A stretch of DNA of 35,935 nt, taken from positions 1 to 35,935 of IMG/VR virus record IMGVR_UViG_3300009378_000025, one strand, 5' to 3'. The position numbers and the translations under genes were made by a program. The notes under the pieces were generated by a model. That model was not told where the DNA came from. It was given only the letters and a program-made list of their open reading frames with translations, and did no database searches. How positions within the stretch are numbered: the first letter of the stretch is position 1; each line of letters begins with the position of its first letter. This DNA is from a virus. Below are positions 7,617 through 13,681 of this stretch, piece by piece.

Positions 7617-8007
7617 ACTGGTAGATTGGAACCCTGATATGATGTTAGAGGTTATTTTAGGTCAACCAGATGACTTCTTAAAGATCAGAGAAACCCTAAC
7701 GAGAATGGGTGTGGCATCTAAAAAAGACTCAAAATTATATCAATCTTGCCACATATTACATAAGCAAGGTAGATATTTCATAACACATTTTAAAGAATTA
7801 TTTTTATTGGATGGTAAGCCTTCCAATTTAACTACTAATGATTTAGGTAGACGAAATACAATTGTCCAGTTAATGAGCGATTGGGGTTTATTAGAAACCG
7901 TAACATCAATAGGCGAGACTGCTCCATTAAATCAAATTAAAATAATTTCACATAAGGATAAACATAACTGGGAATTATGTCCTAAGTATAATATTGGTGT
8001 AAAATGA
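7597..8007 (+). CDS. regA: Translational repressor RegA
   Basis: A 136-residue protein with the RegA core DDFLKIRETLTRMGVASKKD, LYQSCHILHKQGRYFITHFKE and a terminal PKYNIG. T4 RegA (122 residues) represses translation of early mRNAs, including 44, 45 and 62, by binding near their start codons. Alignment to T4 begins at Met16 (7642), so the start at 7597 adds a 15-residue N-terminal extension. It is kept because AAGGAAAG lies 9-10 nt upstream, while 7642 has no clear ribosome site. Either start may be real. Confidence 0.9.
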   Translation: MVETNDELVDWNPDMMLEVILGQPDDFLKIRETLTRMGVASKKDSKLYQSCHILHKQGRYFITHFKELFLLDGKPSNLTTNDLGRRNTIVQLMSDWGLLETVTSIGETAPLNQIKIISHKDKHNWELCPKYNIGVK

Positions 8008-8711
8008 ATATATTTAAAAGCCCTTGGCACTTCGATAAATTTAAAGAAGATAAAGAAGGTGAATATGTAAAAGTAGTTGGAAGATTTTCTAATGATGTAT
8101 CTGATGAAATTAAATTATTAAGATCAGGTCTTAAAGATAAATTTACTTCTAAAACATATAATACACAAGGTTATGGCCATGCCGCTAATAAACCGAGTGA
8201 AGGCCATGAGAAAGAGGATGCATTAAATCCTGATGGTGATCCATCAGCAAAGATTTTTAGTCATTTCAAATTTAAAGGTTTTGAAGATCAACTTCCTATT
8301 ATACAAAAAATGACAGACTTCTTTGAATTTAATATGGATAAACCATTTACAAAGAAGTTGGATGATCAAATGCCTAATGATCAATTGATGTGGCATATAG
8401 ATAATTATCCGGGTAATCCAACAAAAGAAGTTGTACATAGTCCTGATTTTAAATATCAAGACAATGATAAAATTAGATTTTTAATTATGTTAGAGGACCA
8501 TCAACCCGGTCAGATTATACAATTTGGTAATATAGTATATACCCAATGGAAAGCTGGTACAATATATACTTGGGATTGGTCGACTTTACCACATGTTACA
8601 TGGAATGGAAGTTGGCATAAAAGAATGGCATTACAATTAACTGGGTCTGGAAGTAAAAAAACTTGGGATATAGTTAAGAAAGGAAGTAAAGAAAAGATAT
8701 ATATACTATAA
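8004..8711 (+). CDS. 2OG-Fe(II) oxygenase-like protein
   Basis: A 235-residue protein with features of the double-stranded beta-helix oxygenases: an iron-binding HxD in MWHIDNYPG (about residue 131-133) and a distal His followed by Arg in LPHVTWNGSWHKRMALQLTG (about 195-214), where His would bind iron and Arg the 2-oxoglutarate. Strand-rich segments lie between (IRFLIMLEDHQPGQIIQFG). The substrate is unknown. It could act on protein or nucleic acid; a link to the glycosyltransferase at 16252 is only a hypothesis. It overlaps regA by 4 nt (ATGA), so it is expressed with the clamp-loader operon. Confidence 0.6.
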   Translation: MNIFKSPWHFDKFKEDKEGEYVKVVGRFSNDVSDEIKLLRSGLKDKFTSKTYNTQGYGHAANKPSEGHEKEDALNPDGDPSAKIFSHFKFKGFEDQLPIIQKMTDFFEFNMDKPFTKKLDDQMPNDQLMWHIDNYPGNPTKEVVHSPDFKYQDNDKIRFLIMLEDHQPGQIIQFGNIVYTQWKAGTIYTWDWSTLPHVTWNGSWHKRMALQLTGSGSKKTWDIVKKGSKEKIYIL

Positions 8712-8732
8712 CATTTACATTATTTTTATATT

Positions 8733-10190
8733 ATGGATTTTGATTTAAACGCAATACTGGCTTTATTGTCCGGTACTATCTATGGATTAATAGTTGGTAT
8801 TATCCCGGGTGCTGGTGCAACAACAGGCCTAATTGCAATATATGGATTCATTTACATGTTTCCAGATCCCTACTTAGCAGTAATCTTTTGTATGGCGGTA
8901 GTAGCTGCTTCAACCACTGCTGACACCTATACATCAGTTTTATTGGGAATTCCTGGAGCTAATTCTGCAGCGGCAACAATGGTAGATGGCTTTCCTCTTG
9001 CCCAACAAGGTAAAGCAACATATGCAATCTCTGCAGCAATAACAACATCAACCATTAATGGTTTATTATGGGGAATTCCGGTATTCTTGTTCTTCCCATA
9101 TTACGCAGAAATAATGCTATTCTTTGGTACACCTGAATTGTGGATGTTTACTATTTTAGCTATGGCAACAGTAGTATTTGTATCAAATAGACATTTTGTT
9201 AGAGGCATAATTGCTTTAGCTACTGGTATCTTTATTGGATTAATTGGTATTGATCCTCAAACAGCTACAGATCGATATACATTTGGCTGGGACTACTTAG
9301 CAGATGGGGTACAATTAATTACATTAGTGGCAGGATTATTTGCTGTTCCTGAAATGTTAGATGGTCTTAGAGATTCGCAAGTAAGGGCAAAGGCTAGTAA
9401 AGATGGATATAAACAAACAATAGATGGTATAAAGGCTGTTTGGAAACATAGATGGTTAGCCTTAAGAGGTGGTATAATTGGAGCATTAGTTGGAGCTTTA
9501 CCTGGACTAGGAGGTGCAGTATCTGATTGGATGGCTTATGGTCAAGCAGTAGCAACTACTAAGAACCCTAAACCAGAATTTGGTAAAGGTAATATCATTG
9601 GAGTTATTGGGCCGGAGGGATCTAATAATGCTCAGAAAGCAACAAGCATGGTACCTACAGTTTTATTTGGAATTCCCGGTGCATCTTTTGCTGCTATCTT
9701 ACTCGGGTTATTTGGAATGCTTGATTTTGAACTTGGGTCTATGGATCTATTAGCAGATACAAAGTTCTTTGAAAGTATGACTTATGGATTTTTATGGGCA
9801 ACTGTACTAATAGCTATTATTGGTTTCTTCATCACGAAGTACGTCACAGCTGTTGTCAATGTCCCATATAAATATTATTTTCCTATACTACTTACTATTA
9901 TTGTAGCAGCTTCTGTGCAATATACTGGTGGTTGGGAGGATTATGCAATGTTTATCATTGCAACAATCTTGGGTGTTTCTTGTAAGCATTTCAAGTTTAA
10001 CAGAGCGGCTTTACTCATAGGTTTTATATTAGCTGAACGGGTAGAAGCTTTAACTTTGCAAACGTTTTCATTATATAATGTTGGTGATTTATTTACTAGG
10101 GTTACATTTGATATACTATTTGCTATGACCGTCGTAGTTTTAGTTTACGGCATTAAAAAGGGGTGGAACTCAAAACTTGAGTTCTCTTAA
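8733..10190 (+). CDS. tctA-like: TctA-family tripartite tricarboxylate transporter permease
   Basis: A 485-residue integral membrane protein of about 11-12 hydrophobic segments with the TctA signature near the N terminus (GTIYGLIVGIIPGAGATTGL; SVLLGIPGANSAAATMVDG) repeated in the second half (LPGLGGAVSDWMAYGQA; TVLFGIPGASFAAILLG). The internal repeat and length are normal for TctA. The family is the large permease of periplasmic-binding-protein-dependent, ion-coupled carboxylate importers. The binding protein follows; a classical TctB is absent. The ATG at 8733 has no visible ribosome site, so expression may rely on read-through from upstream genes. This is host-derived metabolic cargo. Confidence 0.9.
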   Translation: MDFDLNAILALLSGTIYGLIVGIIPGAGATTGLIAIYGFIYMFPDPYLAVIFCMAVVAASTTADTYTSVLLGIPGANSAAATMVDGFPLAQQGKATYAISAAITTSTINGLLWGIPVFLFFPYYAEIMLFFGTPELWMFTILAMATVVFVSNRHFVRGIIALATGIFIGLIGIDPQTATDRYTFGWDYLADGVQLITLVAGLFAVPEMLDGLRDSQVRAKASKDGYKQTIDGIKAVWKHRWLALRGGIIGALVGALPGLGGAVSDWMAYGQAVATTKNPKPEFGKGNIIGVIGPEGSNNAQKATSMVPTVLFGIPGASFAAILLGLFGMLDFELGSMDLLADTKFFESMTYGFLWATVLIAIIGFFITKYVTAVVNVPYKYYFPILLTIIVAASVQYTGGWEDYAMFIIATILGVSCKHFKFNRAALLIGFILAERVEALTLQTFSLYNVGDLFTRVTFDILFAMTVVVLVYGIKKGWNSKLEFS

Positions 10191-10215
10191 ACAATTATTC
10201 TATATAAGGAAAAAA

Positions 10216-11292
10216 ATGAATAAAAAAATAATTGCATTAGGTTTAATGCTATCATCGTCAATTGCATTAGCAGACACTTTTACATTTATCTCGCCACAGA
10301 AGCCAGGTTCTGGTACATCTCAGTGGACTGATATTGTTGTTAAGGAGTTAAGAAAGCATATGCCAGGAGATACTTTAAATGTACGTTACTTCCCAGGAGC
10401 TAGAGATATTCCTGCAATTAACGCATTTCAAGAAGAGCTTAGATATGATAACAATAACATCGTAGTATCACATGGCGGTAATGGTGTTAGTTTCTTACAA
10501 GAACCTACAGCCAAATACAAGTATGGTGATTGGGATTCAATTGGTATGATGAATTTAAATATTATTAATGCTAAATCAAAGGACTTTAATCCATATGAAA
10601 AGAGTTTCTGGTCTAGTAATAAAGTAAAATTTGCTGCTTCATCTGGTAGAGTTCCAGATGCAATGGGTATGACATTATTACTTTGTGGTCCTGGTAAATC
10701 AGTTGAAGAATACGGTGCTTGCTTCAAAGAGAATGTTAATTGGGTTAAGGGTATGAAGAACGGTGAACGTCGTTTAGCTTTTAAGAGAGGCGAGTTAAAT
10801 GCTGATAGAGAAAATCCAGCAGCATACAAAAAACATATTATGCCTAATGAAAAATCTGAACTATGGTTCCATCATGGTATCCTTCAAGCAGATGGCTCAC
10901 ATGGTGATGATATTAACTTCCCAGGTTATCAAGTAGAAATTCTATTCGAAAAGATGTATGGGGTTAAACCAGAAGGTGATTTTTACAATGCATATAAGCT
11001 AGTTAAATCATTTAGAGATTCACTACAAAAAGCAATGTGGGTAAATAAAAATAACCCTAATCGTGATAAGTTAGTGGCGGCTCTTACTAAGATGTCAAAT
11101 GACGCGGAAAGTATTAAGGCTATTCAGAAGAAAGTTGGTAAATATGATTGGGTAATTGGTGATGCTGGTAATAAGCAACGTGATACTCTAATGTCATTTA
11201 TCACTGAAGATGCCTTAACAGATCTAGTTAAATTCTCTAAAGAAACATTAGATGTTAATGCAACCGTGAAATCTGATCTTATCAATAAGTAA
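10216..11292 (+). CDS. tctC-like: TctC-like periplasmic substrate-binding protein
   Basis: A 358-residue protein with a clear Sec signal peptide (MNKKIIALGLMLSSSIALA, cut before DTFTF). The start at 10216 is chosen over 10177 because it has AAGGA 5-7 nt upstream and gives a clean signal sequence. The mature N terminus FISPQKPGSGTSQWTDIVVKEL resembles the TctC/Bug opening in which a PxxPGGGTD loop binds the carboxylate, though it is divergent and somewhat longer than usual. With the adjacent TctA it would deliver an organic acid from the periplasm; the substrate cannot be read. Confidence 0.7.
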   Translation: MNKKIIALGLMLSSSIALADTFTFISPQKPGSGTSQWTDIVVKELRKHMPGDTLNVRYFPGARDIPAINAFQEELRYDNNNIVVSHGGNGVSFLQEPTAKYKYGDWDSIGMMNLNIINAKSKDFNPYEKSFWSSNKVKFAASSGRVPDAMGMTLLLCGPGKSVEEYGACFKENVNWVKGMKNGERRLAFKRGELNADRENPAAYKKHIMPNEKSELWFHHGILQADGSHGDDINFPGYQVEILFEKMYGVKPEGDFYNAYKLVKSFRDSLQKAMWVNKNNPNRDKLVAALTKMSNDAESIKAIQKKVGKYDWVIGDAGNKQRDTLMSFITEDALTDLVKFSKETLDVNATVKSDLINK

Positions 11293-11958
11293 ATGACTCC
11301 GAAGATTTTACTAATTACCGGGCCGCAAGGCTCGGGAAATCATGTATTTTCTAAGATCATGGCCCTCCATCCAGAAGTAAATGGGTGGGAGGCCCTTAAC
11401 AGAGAATATTGGGTTAATCATGAATTAGAACCATTTAAAGATATTTGGTCAAATCCTGAATTAATTTCTCAAATTGATTGGTCTGAAAATGAATATTGGG
11501 TTATTAGTATTAGTAGTCCCTATGTTGATTTTTGTAGAGAAGGTACTAAAACTTTTTACCCAAAATACAAAGAGGTAATTGCTGAGTTAAAAGAACAATG
11601 TCAAGTTCAGGTTGGTATTATTGGAAGAGATACTACAATAATGTCGATGGAACAATTGAGAAAAAGAGGGGTTAAAAGCTACCACAATTTCTTAAATAAG
11701 ATAGAAGATATAACAGGGGATAATGATGTTGTATTTTTAAGTCAGGAATTACTATTTTTATATAGGCATGAATATTTAAAGAATATCAATAATCAACTAA
11801 TTGTTCCTATTGACTATAACAACAATAAATTGCATTATATTCTAAATGAAGATTATAATGAAAAATTTATACAGTATATAGATCAGTCTTGGTTGGACAC
11901 AAGAATAGGACCTGATGGTAAATTAAAGGATGGATCTTTACCGCATGACATTGACTAA
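11293..11958 (+). CDS. P-loop protein, sulfotransferase-like
   Basis: This 221-residue protein opens with a P-loop-like LLITGPQGSGNHVFSKIMALHPEV (about residues 5-28), followed by GWEALNREYW. The glycine-rich loop then Asn-His and the ALHPEV segment recall sulfotransferase 5'-phosphosulfate loops, but a nucleotide kinase-like NTPase is possible. The middle (QVGIIGRDTTIMSMEQLRKRG) could hold the second nucleotide-contact region. It starts directly after the tctC stop with no gap and overlaps the next gene by 14 nt, so it belongs to the transporter unit. Its role there is unknown. Confidence 0.5.
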   Translation: MTPKILLITGPQGSGNHVFSKIMALHPEVNGWEALNREYWVNHELEPFKDIWSNPELISQIDWSENEYWVISISSPYVDFCREGTKTFYPKYKEVIAELKEQCQVQVGIIGRDTTIMSMEQLRKRGVKSYHNFLNKIEDITGDNDVVFLSQELLFLYRHEYLKNINNQLIVPIDYNNNKLHYILNEDYNEKFIQYIDQSWLDTRIGPDGKLKDGSLPHDID

Positions 11959-12175
11959 ACGTGATCATGTCTGGTATGTAAAATACCTAAGCGCCATAGT
12001 AATTCTTATTGCCATGGTGTTTCATGTTAAAGGCTGGACTCCCTACAACAGTTACATACAGATTATAGGGGCTTTAGGCTGGATATATGTAGGATACAAA
12101 TGGGATGAAAGGTCCCTAATACTTAATTTTTTACCTCAACTTTTTATTATAGGAATAGTGTTATGGACGAGCTAA
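11945..12175 (+). CDS. Small three-helix membrane protein
   Basis: A 76-residue protein with a short basic N terminus (MTLTKRDHVWYVKY) and three hydrophobic spans: LSAIVILIAMVFHV, YIQIIGALGWIYVGY and NFLPQLFIIGIVLW. The start at 11945 is preferred to 11930 because it yields this natural N terminus. It sits where a TctB subunit would be expected in a tct operon, but it is half the size of TctB and shows no TctB pattern. It may be a functional substitute or an unrelated membrane protein. Confidence 0.6.
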   Translation: MTLTKRDHVWYVKYLSAIVILIAMVFHVKGWTPYNSYIQIIGALGWIYVGYKWDERSLILNFLPQLFIIGIVLWTS

Positions 12176-12190
12176 GACCGAGTGAATATA

Positions 12191-12775
12191 ATGATTCATA
12201 ATTTAGCTTTTTCAGGTGGTGTTGATTCATCTTTATTATTATATCTTTTAGCAGAGCAGGCCAGTGATGGTATAATTATTAATACTCGGACCATTGACGT
12301 AAAAAGAAGACCAGCTGTTAAAATGCAGGTTGAAAAAATTATTGAATTTATATTAAATGAATTTCCCAATGCAACTATTTTAAGCTCATTTAAAGAGATT
12401 CCCAATGAATTAGATTTATCTCAGAAAGAATTTCAGAAGGCTAAAGCTATATTATCGAAAGAATATTTTAAAGGGTGTTTGTCCGGTATAACTAACCAAA
12501 TGCCTAAAGATTATTATATAGGTAGATACCATCCCAAGTCTGATATGACATATGCTGAAGATGCAGTTATGTCTTTAAGAAAGAATATTAAAGGTGTTTA
12601 TGCTAATATGGATAAAAGGGATATTGCTTTAATATATAAAGAAAGAGGCTTATTACAGACTTTATTTCCTTTAACTATATCATGCACATTCCCTATTAAT
12701 TTAACTGATCCTTGTAACAAATGCATTGGTTGTAAAGAAACTTACGCGGCTTTTTATGACTACCTATATAAATAA
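12191..12775 (+). CDS. PP-loop ATP pyrophosphatase, QueC-like
   Basis: A 194-residue protein with an N-terminal PP-loop SGGVDSSLLLYLL (about 7-19) and a C-terminal Cys cluster SCTFPINLTDPCNKCIGCKE (spacing C-x9-C-x2-C-x2-C), which matches the zinc site of QueC-type 7-cyano-7-deazaguanine synthases. QueC uses ATP to convert carboxy-deazaguanine to preQ0, for tRNA queuosine or for DNA deazaguanine modification. It is shorter than QueC (about 220-230), and no queD, queE or folE lies in the window, so another adenylating role is possible. The start could also be the GTG at 12182. The last codons contain a late promoter. Confidence 0.6.
   Translation: MIHNLAFSGGVDSSLLLYLLAEQASDGIIINTRTIDVKRRPAVKMQVEKIIEFILNEFPNATILSSFKEIPNELDLSQKEFQKAKAILSKEYFKGCLSGITNQMPKDYYIGRYHPKSDMTYAEDAVMSLRKNIKGVYANMDKRDIALIYKERGLLQTLFPLTISCTFPINLTDPCNKCIGCKETYAAFYDYLYK
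12767..12774 (+). promoter_or_regulatory. T4-type late promoter for hsp20
   Basis: A perfect TATAAATA octamer, the T4 late consensus read by gp55 with gp33 and the gp45 clamp. It overlaps the end of the PP-loop gene and lies 86 nt before the hsp20 ATG. Confidence 0.6.
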
Positions 12776-12806
12776 ATATGTAAGTGCTTCGGGCTTATAA
12801 ACAGGA

Positions 12807-12826
12807 AGTGATCCAAGAGGATCACT
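12807..12826 (+). other. Perfect hairpin in the hsp20 leader
   Basis: AGTGATCC / GGATCACT with an AAGA loop forms a perfect 8-bp stem between the late promoter and the hsp20 ribosome site (AGGAG at 12847). No T-run follows, so it is probably not a terminator for late mRNA; an mRNA-stability or thermosensitive role is possible. Confidence 0.4.
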
Positions 12827-12859
12827 ATAATTACAACTCGCTTAACAGGAGAAAACACT

Positions 12860-13291
12860 ATGGCAAACTTTAATCAAGATTTGTTCTTCGGCTTCGATTC
12901 ATTATTTGATTCGATCAATCAACCTCAAAAACAACAGTCGTACCCACCATATAACGTAATCAAGAAAGGTGATAATCATTACTTTATTGAAATCGCAGTG
13001 GCTGGCTTTAAATCAGAACATATCAATTTGACTTTAGAGAAGGGTATATTAACAGTAGAAGGTACAAGACCTCTTACTGATGAAGCAACGGACTATGTTC
13101 ATAAGGGCATTTCAACAAGAGACTTTACAAGATCATTTACATTAGCAGAAACCATTAAAGTGGTTGGCGCAGATATTGTGGATGGATTGTTATTGATTGG
13201 TCTTGAAAATGAAGTACCAGAGGCAGAAAAGCCACAAACTATTAACCTTGGTGAATTTAGTAAAAAAGCTAAAGAACTACTACTAGGTTAA
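12860..13291 (+). CDS. hsp20: Small heat-shock protein, Hsp20/IbpA family
   Basis: A 143-residue alpha-crystallin-domain chaperone: after an N-terminal segment LFFGFDSLFDSI, the domain runs YNVIKKGDNHYFIEIAVAGFKSEHINLTLEKGILTVEGTR and DFTRSFTLAETIKVVGADIVDGLLLIGLENEVPEAEKP, with the conserved G-L-L region and a terminal P-x-x-I-N-L. Hsp20 is a regular member of marine T4-like genomes and may protect phage proteins during assembly. It is preceded by AGGAG and a late promoter, suggesting late expression. Confidence 0.93.
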   Translation: MANFNQDLFFGFDSLFDSINQPQKQQSYPPYNVIKKGDNHYFIEIAVAGFKSEHINLTLEKGILTVEGTRPLTDEATDYVHKGISTRDFTRSFTLAETIKVVGADIVDGLLLIGLENEVPEAEKPQTINLGEFSKKAKELLLG

Positions 13292-13300
13292 ATTTGTAAT

Positions 13301-13330
13301 ATACAGTATACATTAACACGTGTACTGTAT
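13301..13330 (+). repeat. Inverted repeat between hsp20 and the Lsm-like gene
   Basis: ATACAGTA (13301-13308) and TACTGTAT (13323-13330) form a perfect 8-bp stem around a 14-nt loop. No T-run follows. It may be a weak terminator, an mRNA end or an operator. Confidence 0.4.
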
Positions 13331-13354
13331 ACCACACTATACAATGGAGACATT

Positions 13355-13642
13355 ATGATACAACTAGTAAGATTAACAACAGGTGAAGAAATTCTTTGCA
13401 AAATTGAAAAGGACACTGCAACACTAATTACTGTTACAGATCCGGTCCAACTTATTCCAACCCAAGAAGGCACTATTGCTTTTGCTCCTTATATGGCTTA
13501 TTGTGAAATTGATAAGTTACATATTAAGGTAGAACATATTATGTTTATTGTCCAGCCTGAGCCGGGTTTGGTAGATAAGTATAAATCTATGATTGGTGAT
13601 GCACCAACTATTGATACTGGAGAGCAAAAAATAATCGTATAA
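13355..13642 (+). CDS. Lsm/Sm-like small protein (tentative)
   Basis: A 95-residue protein starting MIQLVRLTTGEEILCKIEKD, then strand-like VTDPVQLIPTQ...APYMAYCEIDKLHIKVEHIMFIVQPEPGLVDKYKSMIG. The opening hydrophobic-L-TGEEI pattern and run of short beta strands resemble Sm/Lsm folds, which bind RNA or form rings, but there is no diagnostic residue I can fix. GGAG lies 6 nt before the ATG. It lies between hsp20 and the polymerase and ends 4 nt before the gp43 promoter -35 box. Confidence 0.5.
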   Translation: MIQLVRLTTGEEILCKIEKDTATLITVTDPVQLIPTQEGTIAFAPYMAYCEIDKLHIKVEHIMFIVQPEPGLVDKYKSMIGDAPTIDTGEQKIIV

Positions 13643-13646
13643 AGGG

Positions 13647-13675
13647 TTTACTTTTGGTGCTAAGTATGTTATAAT
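13647..13675 (+). promoter_or_regulatory. Early promoter, TTTACTTTT class, ATG of gp43 at +1
   Basis: TTTACT (13647-13652), 17-bp spacer, extended -10 TGTTATAAT (TATAAT 13670-13675). Six bases later, the A at 13682 is both the expected +1 and the first base of the gp43 start codon. Confidence 0.82.
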
Positions 13676-13681
13676 ATACTT

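Noticed and set aside
10428-10829. Minus-strand open frame of 133 codons inside the TctC-like gene
   Set aside because: A shadow of a well-supported gene; no recognisable domain.
11945-12175. Naming the small membrane protein TctB
   Set aside because: It is about half the size of TctB with three instead of four spans and no TctB pattern; position alone is not enough.
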